DNA of 64,000 nucleotides from JAFGXT01 sp963677165 (GTDB taxonomy: Bacteria; Verrucomicrobiota; Lentisphaeria; Victivallales; SZUA-371). Below are positions 44,287 to 51,603 of this stretch, piece after piece (the first letter of the stretch is position 1; each line of letters opens with the position of its first letter). The notes under the pieces are model-generated. The model saw only the letters and a program-made list of their open reading frames with translations, was not told the DNA's origin and did not search any database. The translations under genes were made by a program, and so were the position numbers. The stretch covers positions 3,844,001 through 3,908,000 of the forward strand of contig CAXXSX010000002.1 in NCBI GenBank assembly GCA_963677165.2, in the 5' to 3' direction.

Positions 44287-45408
44287 ATGACTACTGACTA
44301 TTCCATGATGTTTCCCGGACAGGTCATTTTTGGTGCGGATACCGCAAGTGAACTGTCCCGGAATATTCCAGAGAATTCAAAAGTAATGCTGGTGACTGGG
44401 AAAAGTGCCGCGCACAACGGTTTGCTTGATAAGATGGTTGTCGTTCTGGAGAAGTTCGAAACTCTGACTGTATGCGGGGTTACACCTGAGCCTGATCTTG
44501 ATGAAGTAGACAGGCTGATCAAACTTGGTCGGGACAATGGAATCAACGCAGTGGTTGCGGTGGGCGGTGGCAGTGTTATGGATACTTCCAAGGCCGCGGC
44601 CTGTATTATTGCCAATAAAGGCAGCATTCGCGACTATTTCAACGGCAGTAAAAAGATTATCGATCGTAACGGTGTATTTCTTGCTGCTTTGCCGACTACT
44701 TCCGGTACTGGAGCTGAAATTACTCCGAATTCGGTGTTTATCGATCCCGATACTCAGATCAAGAAGTCGATTCGTCATCGCTGCATTATTCCTGATCTGG
44801 CAATTGTTGATCCGGTTCTGACGGTTTCTGCTCCGCAGCGGGTGACTGCCGCCAGTGGTATGGATGCTCTTACTCAGGCGGTTGAAGCGCATATCTCTAA
44901 AAATGCCAACAGTTTTACGGACGCATTGTCGGCTCGTGCGGTTCAACTGATCATCAACAGTCTGGCAATTGCCTGCCGTGAACCAGATAATATTCAGGCG
45001 CGTTCGGATATGGCGGAGGGCAGTATGCTTACAGCACTTGCTTTTTCTCAGAGTGGATTGGGCGCTGTTCATGGAATTGGACATCCGGTTGGCAGCAGTC
45101 TTCATCTGGCGCATGGTCTGACCTGTGCTATCCTGCTGGTTCCTGTGTTGGAATGGAACAAAATTGTGGCGGAAGATAAGCTTGCTGGATTGGCGAAGAC
45201 TTGCGGTGGAAAAAACGCGGATGATTTTATTGATCGGGTTCGTGCTCTCCGGGATGAAATTGGAATTCCTGATACGTTCAAGGACGCTGGATTGAAAGAA
45301 GAATACTTTGAATTTATTATCAAGAATTGCCGTAGCGGCAGTATGCGGGCCAATCCGCGTGACATGAGTGATGAAGATGTTGGTGCAATGTTAAAACTTC
45401 TCAGCTAA
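44287..45408 (+). CDS. Iron-containing (group III) alcohol dehydrogenase
   Basis: A 373-residue dehydrogenase. The NAD-binding region has 'VVAVGGGSVMDTSKAAA', then 'LPTTSGTGAEITPNSVF'. Metal-binding residues follow: Asp/His in 'GMDALTQAVEAHISK', and the histidines in 'GAVHGIGHPVGSSLHLAHG'. It reduces aldehydes or oxidises alcohols with NAD(P); the substrate is not set by the sequence. ATG 44287 is preceded by AGGAC; a TTG at 44281 is in frame. It begins 74 bases after rnc. Confidence 0.92.
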   Translation: MTTDYSMMFPGQVIFGADTASELSRNIPENSKVMLVTGKSAAHNGLLDKMVVVLEKFETLTVCGVTPEPDLDEVDRLIKLGRDNGINAVVAVGGGSVMDTSKAAACIIANKGSIRDYFNGSKKIIDRNGVFLAALPTTSGTGAEITPNSVFIDPDTQIKKSIRHRCIIPDLAIVDPVLTVSAPQRVTAASGMDALTQAVEAHISKNANSFTDALSARAVQLIINSLAIACREPDNIQARSDMAEGSMLTALAFSQSGLGAVHGIGHPVGSSLHLAHGLTCAILLVPVLEWNKIVAEDKLAGLAKTCGGKNADDFIDRVRALRDEIGIPDTFKDAGLKEEYFEFIIKNCRSGSMRANPRDMSDEDVGAMLKLLS

Positions 45409-45425
45409 GTCGGATACGAGTGGGG

Positions 45426-45890
45426 ATGGAAATAATAATATTGCTTGGAATTGCTGTAGTTGTCGTTATTTGCGGAGGGCTTCTGGTTGTTCGTTTTGCT
45501 TTTCGTGAAGAGATTAAAGCGATTAAACTGGCACGACATGTTGGAACGGATATCCCGTGTCTGCGTTGTTCGGATTGCTGCGCTAAGACGGTGATTGTTT
45601 CCCGAAAAGAAATAGAACAGATTTGTCATCAGACTGGAATGAAAGAAGAGGAATTCTGTAATCGCAGACTGCATTTGAGATACTTGAAACACCAGCCAAA
45701 CGGGCATTGTATTTTCCAGGAAATTTCTTCGAACAGTACCGGGGATGAAATAGCAAGCTGTAAAATTTACCAGATCCGTCCAACTGCATGCAGGAAGTTT
45801 CCACATCTTAAATATTTGGGAGTTAACGGCCTTGACGGGCGCTGTCGCGCGGTGCGCCAGAAGGTGGAAGATAACAGGGGATTAAAATGA
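45426..45890 (+). CDS. YkgJ-family cysteine-cluster protein
   Basis: A 154-residue protein with an N-terminal membrane helix (about 2-19, EIIILLGIAVVVVICGG) and then a YkgJ/CxxCxxCC domain. The cysteine set 'CLRCSDCCAKT' is followed by 'GHCIFQEISS' and 'CKIYQIRPTACRKFP'. The cysteines probably bind zinc or iron-sulfur. It is coupled to the next gene by a four-base overlap (ATGA). An in-frame GTG at 45420 is an alternative start. Confidence 0.82.
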   Translation: MEIIILLGIAVVVVICGGLLVVRFAFREEIKAIKLARHVGTDIPCLRCSDCCAKTVIVSRKEIEQICHQTGMKEEEFCNRRLHLRYLKHQPNGHCIFQEISSNSTGDEIASCKIYQIRPTACRKFPHLKYLGVNGLDGRCRAVRQKVEDNRGLK

Positions 45891-46819
45891 AAGATTATGT
45901 TGTAGCGGTCGGGTTGAACCCGGCATATCAGAAGACTCTGTTTTTTAAAGAGTTAAATAAAGGGGATGTCAATCGGGCCAGTCGTGCTACTGTAATTGCT
46001 TCGGGGAAAGGAATAAATTTTTGTCGTGCTTCCAGTCGCTGGGGACAACAGGCTGTTCTATTGCAGTTTCTAGGGGGACAGACAGGAAATTTTATTGATG
46101 CCGCACTGGATCAGGAAGGCATGTCTCACCACACGATTAAGGTGGCTCCGACAACCCGGACATGTACAACTTGCCTGTGTGAAGCTTCTGGAAAAATGAC
46201 TGAGCTTATTGAGCCTTCCGGTAAAGTAACAGAGGCGGAGCTGAATGAATTGTTGGCTCAACTGAAAAGTGAGGCCGTGCAGTGCAGTGGAATTGCACTC
46301 TGTGGAACAGTTCCGCCGGGGGTAGGGACCGCCGCCTATGAGACTGCGGCAAATGCCGCCCGTGAACATGGTATTCCCATCATGCTTGATGCCTGGAAAG
46401 ATGTGGCGTCAACAATGGAAATTGGTGTTGATATCCTGAAAATTAATCGTGATGAACTATTGGCAATGACCGGCAGACAGGAGCTGAAAGACGCACTGAA
46501 ATTCTGCCGTTCGGCCTGGAAAACGAAGATCATTGCTATTACCGATGGTCCGGGCCGGGCCTGGCTTGTTGTCGGGAATACGCTTTACAAACTTGATCTG
46601 CCGGTACTCGACAATGTGATCAATCCGATTGGGGCCGGGGATACAGTATCCGCTGTAATGTTTGCCGAATACCTGAAAGGAACCGAGCCTGTCGAGGCCT
46701 TTGCGACCGGGCTGGCTGCCGCTTCCGCCAGTTGTTTATCCGAAATGGCGGCGATATATGACGTTGCGACAGCAGAAAAATTGAAAAGCTCTATAGAAAT
46801 TTCATCGGAAAATTTTTAA
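45887..46819 (+). CDS. PfkB-family sugar kinase (1-phosphofructokinase/tagatose-6-phosphate kinase type)
   Basis: A 310-residue ribokinase-family enzyme of the FruK/LacC branch. It starts 'VVAVGLNPAYQKTLFFKEL', the typical LacC/FruK opening 'T-V-T-L-N-P-A'. The substrate loop is 'ASGKGINFCRASSRWGQQAV', and 'NPIGAGDTVSAVMFAEYL' holds the catalytic Asp and anion hole. It phosphorylates a phosphohexose to a bisphosphate. No PTS or deoR gene is adjacent, so the substrate is not decided. Overlap with the YkgJ gene implies one transcript. Confidence 0.85.
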   Translation: MKDYVVAVGLNPAYQKTLFFKELNKGDVNRASRATVIASGKGINFCRASSRWGQQAVLLQFLGGQTGNFIDAALDQEGMSHHTIKVAPTTRTCTTCLCEASGKMTELIEPSGKVTEAELNELLAQLKSEAVQCSGIALCGTVPPGVGTAAYETAANAAREHGIPIMLDAWKDVASTMEIGVDILKINRDELLAMTGRQELKDALKFCRSAWKTKIIAITDGPGRAWLVVGNTLYKLDLPVLDNVINPIGAGDTVSAVMFAEYLKGTEPVEAFATGLAAASASCLSEMAAIYDVATAEKLKSSIEISSENF

Positions 46820-46868
46820 AAGTTTCTTACATGTAGTATATTGAGGTAATCACATAAAGGGAGATATT

Positions 46869-48086
46869 ATGTCAGAACCAGAGAATAAGTCATTCGGGGA
46901 TGTTTCCGCTCCTGAAAATCAAGACACTGATAATTTAAATACTGAACCGGATCAGATGTCTGGAAACGAAAATAAATCGTATCCGCCACCGCCGCCGGAC
47001 GGTTTTTTCGGTGAACGTCATGCCAAACAGGAAAAGAGCAGTGGGAGCGGTTGCTTCTGGGCCATTATTATTGGAATTATTTCTGTCCTTGTCATCATCA
47101 TTGTTATGATTGGTGTTGTACTTGTTGGAGCAGTGGCTACTGTTAAATCCACGATCACCGAGATTGGCGGCGAAGTCAATATGAAGAATAACAAGTATCA
47201 GGAAACGTTTGTTACCGGTAGCCGTTCATCTAATAATAAAATTGCCCTTGTCGAAGTAAAAGGCATTATTACCGGACAAAGCAGTGGCGGACTCAGTTCA
47301 AGCGGTGCGTCGGCTGCTTCCATTAACAGTAAACTTCGGCATATTCTGAAAGACAAATCTTTTAAAGCCCTGATCGTTCGAATTGATTCTCCCGGAGGAG
47401 AAGTTACTGCTTCCGACGAGATTTATCATATGTTGATGAAGATTCGCAAAGAACGTAAAATTCCGGTTGTTGCTTCCATGGGGTCGCTTGCCGCCAGCGG
47501 CGGTTACTACGTGGCTTGCGGCTGCGACAAGATTATGGCTCATAAAATGACGACGACCGGCAGTATCGGGGTGATTATTCAGACCTATAAATATTACGAT
47601 ATGTTCAAAAAGATCGGACTCAAAGGGGAAGCCTTTACTTCCGGTCCTATGAAGGCCATGCTTAGTGGTGACAAACCGACTTCTGAAGCCGAAAAAGTTA
47701 TTGTGAAGAAACTGGTGATGAATGTGTACGACGACTTTGTCGGAATCGTAGCAAAGGGCCGTCCTAAACTGACCAAGGAAATCATTAAGACAACAGAAGT
47801 TGGTGATGGTCGGGTATTTCTTGGTGCTCAAGCGGTCAAAAATGGTCTGGTTGATGAGCTGGGATATTTTGAAGATGCCGTGGCGCTTACCGCGAAAATG
47901 GCAAATCTGAGTACCTATAAAGTCGTATCGCTTAACATCCCGTTCTCTTTAGGGATGCTGTTTGGACAGATGGAGTCAAAGGCTGCGGCTAAATCGGTTA
48001 ATATCCAGTTGCCCGGAAGCCCTGGATTCAAGATGGAAACCGGTAAAATTTACCTGCTTCCAGCGGAATTTGCAGAAAAACGTTAA
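46869..48086 (+). CDS. sppA: Signal peptide peptidase SppA (S49 family)
   Basis: A 405-residue protein with a Pro/Glu/Asn-rich cytosolic N-terminus (PPPPPDGFFGE) and one membrane helix (about 59-87, ISVLVIIIVMIGVVLVGAV). An S49 domain of the 36 kDa type follows: 'LIVRIDSPGGEVTASDEIYH', the nucleophile Ser in 'GSLAASGGYYVACGCDKI' (near 210), and 'TTGSIGVIIQTYKYY'. The catalytic Lys is in 'TSGPMKAMLSGDKPT' (near 262). It degrades remnant signal peptides in the membrane. AAGGGAGATATT precedes the ATG. Confidence 0.93.
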   Translation: MSEPENKSFGDVSAPENQDTDNLNTEPDQMSGNENKSYPPPPPDGFFGERHAKQEKSSGSGCFWAIIIGIISVLVIIIVMIGVVLVGAVATVKSTITEIGGEVNMKNNKYQETFVTGSRSSNNKIALVEVKGIITGQSSGGLSSSGASAASINSKLRHILKDKSFKALIVRIDSPGGEVTASDEIYHMLMKIRKERKIPVVASMGSLAASGGYYVACGCDKIMAHKMTTTGSIGVIIQTYKYYDMFKKIGLKGEAFTSGPMKAMLSGDKPTSEAEKVIVKKLVMNVYDDFVGIVAKGRPKLTKEIIKTTEVGDGRVFLGAQAVKNGLVDELGYFEDAVALTAKMANLSTYKVVSLNIPFSLGMLFGQMESKAAAKSVNIQLPGSPGFKMETGKIYLLPAEFAEKR

Positions 48087-48115
48087 AGTTATCATATATA
48101 ATAAAGGGAAGAATC

Positions 48116-49297
48116 ATGGTTGAAATTGGAACAGCTATGTCGCCGACTGGCAAGAAGGTCTTGCTTTGCGGTTCGGGCGAACTTGGAAAAGAATTTGTTA
48201 TTGAACTTCAGCGTTACGGGGTTGAAGTTGTAGCGCTGGATAAGTATCCTAACGCTCCGGCTATGCAGGTCGCGCATCGTTCGTATGTACTGTCGATGCT
48301 GGATGGAGAGCGTCTCCGCGAGATCGTTGAGCAGGAAAAGCCCGATTATATTGTGCCGGAGGTTGAAGCTATTGCAACCTCAACCCTGGTTGAGCTGGAA
48401 AAAGAAGGCTATAATGTGATTCCAACCGCGAAGGCCACTTTCCTGACGATGAACCGCGAAGGCATTCGCCGTCTTGCGGCCGAAGAACTTGGTTTGAAGA
48501 CATCTCCATATAAATTTGCCGGCAGCAAAGAAGAATTTCTTGATGCCGTTAAGTCTGTTGGTATGCCGTGTGTGGTGAAACCGATCATGAGTTCATCTGG
48601 TCACGGGCAAAGCGTGATCAGAACCGAATCCGACATTGATAACTCCTGGAACTATGCTCAGGAAGGCGGTCGTGCCGGAGCCGGAAAAGTAATCGTTGAA
48701 GGTTTTGTTGATTTCGACTATGAAATAACTTTACTTACCGTTCGCCATGTTGGCGGAACTTCCTTTCTGGAGCCGATTGGTCACAAACAGGTCGATGGTG
48801 ACTACCGCGAATCCTGGCAGCCGCAGGCTATGACTCCGGCTGCATTGGCTTCTGCCCAGGAAATGGCAAAAGCGGTTACCGATGCGCTTGGTGGTCGTGG
48901 CATTTTTGGCGTGGAACTGTTTGTGAAAGGCGATACGGTATTCTTCAGTGAAGTATCTCCGCGTCCTCACGATACAGGGATGGTAACGATGATCTCCCAG
49001 GATTTGTCCGAGTTTTCTCTGCATGCCAGAGCCGTTCTTGGTTTGCCGATTCCAAATATCGCATTCCATGGTCCTTCGGTTTCCAAGGCAATTGTGGTTG
49101 AAGGAAAATCAACTCAGGTGAAGTTCGGCAACCTTGAAAAAGTACTTGAGCTGCCTGATACTCAGTTGAGACTGTTCGGTAAGGGAGAAGTTGACGGACA
49201 CCGCCGTATGGGTGTTATTCTTGCCCGTGATGTGAGTGTTGAGGCTGCATTGGAAAAAGCCACCAAAGCATTTAATGAGCTCGAAATTACACTTTGA
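48116..49297 (+). CDS. purT: Formate-dependent GAR transformylase 2
   Basis: A 393-residue ATP-grasp enzyme with all PurT hallmarks: 'KVLLCGSGELGKEFVIELQR', 'PDYIVPEVEAIATSTLVELE', the grasp loop 'VKPIMSSSGHGQSVI' and 'VEGFVDFDYEITLLTVRHV'. The metal-binding 'GVELFVKGDTVFFSEVSPRP' with 'HDTGMVT' completes the set. It makes formyl-GAR from GAR, formate and ATP in purine synthesis, consistent with an anaerobe that handles formate. AAGGGAAGAATC precedes the ATG. The next gene overlaps by 23 bases. Confidence 0.96.
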   Translation: MVEIGTAMSPTGKKVLLCGSGELGKEFVIELQRYGVEVVALDKYPNAPAMQVAHRSYVLSMLDGERLREIVEQEKPDYIVPEVEAIATSTLVELEKEGYNVIPTAKATFLTMNREGIRRLAAEELGLKTSPYKFAGSKEEFLDAVKSVGMPCVVKPIMSSSGHGQSVIRTESDIDNSWNYAQEGGRAGAGKVIVEGFVDFDYEITLLTVRHVGGTSFLEPIGHKQVDGDYRESWQPQAMTPAALASAQEMAKAVTDALGGRGIFGVELFVKGDTVFFSEVSPRPHDTGMVTMISQDLSEFSLHARAVLGLPIPNIAFHGPSVSKAIVVEGKSTQVKFGNLEKVLELPDTQLRLFGKGEVDGHRRMGVILARDVSVEAALEKATKAFNELEITL

Positions 49298-50255
49298 TAC
49301 GCAAGGCAGAGAACCGTTGAGAGTTAAAGCCTCAGCGTTTTCCTGGTCCCGCAGCCGTCGCCGTTTGTTTGAATTATGCCGTCGGGCATATTTCTACAAT
49401 TATTACGGTGCGATTGGTGGTTGGGACCAGTATGCGTGTGATGCCAGTGAGCACATTTATCGTTTAAAACAACTGCGTACCGCGGAAGAGTGGGCGCTTG
49501 ATATTTTTACCCAAGCAGTTCGGCATGTTTTTATGCATCCGCGTCCCCGGGCATACCCCAATAAGAAACCGCTGGAGCAATCGTTATCGCACCAGCTTCG
49601 CCGGTTTTATCAGCGTGGTTATGCCGATGTGATCAGCGAAACCTGGAAGACCGATCCGAAGACTACCAATCTCTTCGAGGTTTATTATGGTACGGCTCCG
49701 GCGAAAGAAGAAAATGTTTTGACTTATGTCAAGCAACGTCTGGCTCAGCATCTCGCCGGATTTACCGCTTCCGGTTTGTTTGCCCATCTTGCCGGAGTTG
49801 ATCATTTAAAGTTTAAGCCATTGCAGGCTCCGCAAAATTTTACGATTGGTGAGCTGGAAATCTGGACTGCTCCCGCGTTGGCCTGGCGTGATGAGGATCG
49901 TGTAAAAGTACTGGCTCTCAGACCTGGTGAGGCTGGAACAACTGAATATCTCGACTTTGACTCAAATATTTTGATGATGATGGTGGAACAGGTTGTTCGA
50001 AGGGAACCGGAGGAGGTTGATGTGGTATATTATTTTACCGGGGCACCGAATCAAAAGCCGGAGATGGTTCTTTCCAACGCGGTTTTTGATCGTGATGGAA
50101 CAACGGATAAAATTCGCCGTAGTGCGGATCAGATGCTTGAGTGTATTTATCCCGATGGTACAGTAAATGAAACGGATTTTCCACTTTGGACGGTTGCGGC
50201 TGACCAGATCTGCGCAGGTTGCCGTTTCAAGGGATTTTGTAAGCCAGGATTGTAA
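49275..50255 (+). CDS. Cas4/RecB-like PD-(D/E)XK family protein, active site apparently lost
   Basis: A 326-residue protein. It opens with 'ASAFSWSRSRRRLFELCRRA', then 'FYNYYGAIGGW', like RecB/Cas4-type nucleases of the PD-(D/E)XK superfamily that begin 'S-x-S-R'. It ends with 'ICAGCRFKGFCKPGL'. One Cys near residue 34 and three at C313, C316 and C322 match the 4Fe-4S set of the AddB/Cas4 group. Where family members have 'G-x-x-D' and 'D-W-K-T-G', this protein reads 'IWTAPALAWRDEDRVKVLAL' then RPGEAG, so the acidic and lysine residues seem missing. It may be a structural or nucleic-acid-binding version. No CRISPR array or cas gene is near. The start at 49275 overlaps purT and has no clear binding site; a TTG at 49317 is possible. 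Confidence 0.65.
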   Translation: MSSKLHFDTQGREPLRVKASAFSWSRSRRRLFELCRRAYFYNYYGAIGGWDQYACDASEHIYRLKQLRTAEEWALDIFTQAVRHVFMHPRPRAYPNKKPLEQSLSHQLRRFYQRGYADVISETWKTDPKTTNLFEVYYGTAPAKEENVLTYVKQRLAQHLAGFTASGLFAHLAGVDHLKFKPLQAPQNFTIGELEIWTAPALAWRDEDRVKVLALRPGEAGTTEYLDFDSNILMMMVEQVVRREPEEVDVVYYFTGAPNQKPEMVLSNAVFDRDGTTDKIRRSADQMLECIYPDGTVNETDFPLWTVAADQICAGCRFKGFCKPGL

Positions 50256-50299
50256 TTTAATGAAGAGTGAAGAATGAAGAGTAAAGAGTTTAAGAGTCT

Positions 50300-50426
50300 T
50301 GCGAAATGATCGAATTTGGGTAGGGCGCGCTCTCCGTAGCGCGCCGTCTTCCGATATTTTGTGCTCAGGCACAAAATAGCTGACGGTTATGGAGAACCGT
50401 CCTATCCCGATAAGTTGCATTTCGCA
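50300..50426. other. Structured multi-hairpin element (ncRNA or MITE-like)
   Basis: A foldable 127-base element in the 383-base gap between the PD-(D/E)XK-like gene and mtnP. The outer arms TGCGAAATG (50300-50308) and CATTTCGCA (50418-50426) pair over nine bases, extended by ATCG (50309-50312) with CGAT (50408-50411). They enclose three hairpins: GGCGCGCT/AGCGCGCC (50324-50345), TATTTTGTGC/GCACAAAATA with a TCAG loop (50355-50378), and GACGGTT/AACCGTC (50382-50401). All stems are perfect. No ORF crosses it. Whether it is transcribed is unknown. Confidence 0.6.
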
Positions 50427-50447
50427 CGAGTCTTTGAAGAGTTTACA

Positions 50448-50467
50448 ATGGGAGAAGCTTCTCCCAT
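50448..50467. repeat. Perfect 20-base palindrome
   Basis: ATGGGAGAAGCTTCTCCCAT is perfectly self-complementary. It lies 21 bases after the structured element in the same gap and could be a regulator-binding site, the end of a small mobile element, or the stem of a terminator-like hairpin (no T-run follows). Confidence 0.6.
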
Positions 50468-50514
50468 ACCCACTCTAAAAAATTAATCATTTGAAACTTA
50501 AAAAATTTTTTTTG

Positions 50515-50579
50515 GGCGACGGCGAAGCTTGGAGCCCCCCGTTCATTGGACGGAAGAAGATGCGAAGCATCTCATTGGA
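50515..50579 (+). repeat. Dispersed intergenic repeat, copy B
   Basis: Matches 18211-18274 (opposite strand) at about 80% by eye, with shared blocks GCGAAGCTTGGAGCC and AGATGCGAAGC. Its right half forms an AGATGC/GCATCT hairpin (50557-50572) and it is followed by GCGGCATCTTGCCGC (50581-50595), another perfect hairpin. The rest of the gap is AT-rich with no gene. Confidence 0.6.
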
Positions 50580-50601
50580 AGCGGCATCTTGCCGCCTTAA
50601 G

Positions 50602-50621
50602 ACTTAATCACTTAAAACTTA
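50602..50621 (+). repeat. 20-base intergenic repeat, copy 2
   Basis: ACTTAATCACTTAAAACTTA, identical to 44246-44265, with a three-mismatch copy at 50481-50500. It ends four bases before the ATAAGGAG ribosome-binding site of mtnP. Confidence 0.6.
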
Positions 50622-50638
50622 TATAAGGAGTATCAAAT

Positions 50639-51538
50639 ATGAAAATTGGCATTATCGGAGGCAGTGGTCTTTATGATATCGACCATCTTGAAAATCTTAA
50701 AGAACGGAAGGTGGAAACTCCTTTTGGAAAACCATCTGACTTGATTGTGGAAGGAACTCTTAACGGGGTCGAGCTCTTTTTTCTTCCGCGTCATGGCCGT
50801 ACTCATTCGATTATGCCGGGAGAACTGAATCACCGTGCCAACATTTTTGCCATGAAAAAACTTGGCGTTACCCATATCGTCAGTATTTCAGCGGTGGGCA
50901 GTCTGCGGGAAGAAATGCGTCCGCGTGATGTGGTTATAGTCGACCAGTATTTCGATCGCAGCCGTCGTAGCGACACTCATACCTTTTTCGGGGATGGAGC
51001 CGTGGCTCATATTGCTTTAGCTGATCCGGTTTGTCCGGAACTTGCCGCGGTCGTTTGCAAAGCCGCCCAAAATGCTGCTGATATCAGTGGTTTGATTGGA
51101 GAGGAAAAGCCGGTGATTCATCCGACAGGAACCTATGTCCACATGGAAGGTCCGGCATTTTCCACAAAGGCGGAATCAAATTTTTATCGCTCAATGGGGA
51201 TGGATGTTATCGGCATGACCAATTTTGCGGAAGCCAAACTGGCGCGTGAAGCCGAAATTGCTTACTCCACAGTTGCGATGGTAACTGACTATGACTGCTG
51301 GCATGATTCTCATGAAAGTGTATCTGTTGATATGGTGGTAGCCAATCTTCGCGCCAATGTGGAACTGGCTAAGAACACTTTAAGCGAACTGACGAAACTT
51401 GCCGGAGAAATTCCTGCAGAATGCAGTTGCCACAGTGCGTTGCAGTGTGCCCTGATTACTCATGGCGATGCTATTCCCGATGCAACCTACAATAAACTCA
51501 AACTCCTGATCGGCAAATACGTCCATCGGGAAGAATAG
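50639..51538 (+). CDS. mtnP: S-methyl-5'-thioadenosine phosphorylase
   Basis: A 299-residue purine nucleoside phosphorylase of family 2. It has 'KIGIIGGSGLYDIDHLENL' and the phosphate site 'LPRHGRTHSIMPGELNHRAN'. The 'HMEGPAFSTKAESNFYRSMG' and 'GMTNFAEAKLAREAEI' segments, then 'MVTDYDCWH', mark MTA phosphorylases rather than plain PNP. It splits methylthioadenosine to adenine and methylthioribose-1-phosphate for methionine and purine salvage. AAGGAGTATCAAAT precedes the ATG. A hairpin follows the stop. No other mtn genes are in the window. Confidence 0.93.
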   Translation: MKIGIIGGSGLYDIDHLENLKERKVETPFGKPSDLIVEGTLNGVELFFLPRHGRTHSIMPGELNHRANIFAMKKLGVTHIVSISAVGSLREEMRPRDVVIVDQYFDRSRRSDTHTFFGDGAVAHIALADPVCPELAAVVCKAAQNAADISGLIGEEKPVIHPTGTYVHMEGPAFSTKAESNFYRSMGMDVIGMTNFAEAKLAREAEIAYSTVAMVTDYDCWHDSHESVSVDMVVANLRANVELAKNTLSELTKLAGEIPAECSCHSALQCALITHGDAIPDATYNKLKLLIGKYVHREE

Positions 51539-51560
51539 TATTTCTGACATATGACCCAAA

Positions 51561-51592
51561 TCACCACAGAGGAAAAAGCTGCTCTGTGGTGA
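51561..51592. terminator. Hairpin between converging genes
   Basis: TCACCACAGAG (51561-51571) pairs perfectly with CTCTGTGGTGA (51582-51592), 11 base pairs with a ten-base loop. It separates the converging mtnP and hydrolase genes. Neither side has a strong T-run, so it may be a weak or Rho-assisted terminator for both. Confidence 0.6.
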
Positions 51593-51603
51593 TGGTATTA
51601 AGG

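Noticed and set aside
44377..45114. 245-residue open frame opposite the alcohol dehydrogenase gene
   Set aside because: Antisense shadow, no domain and no ribosome-binding site.
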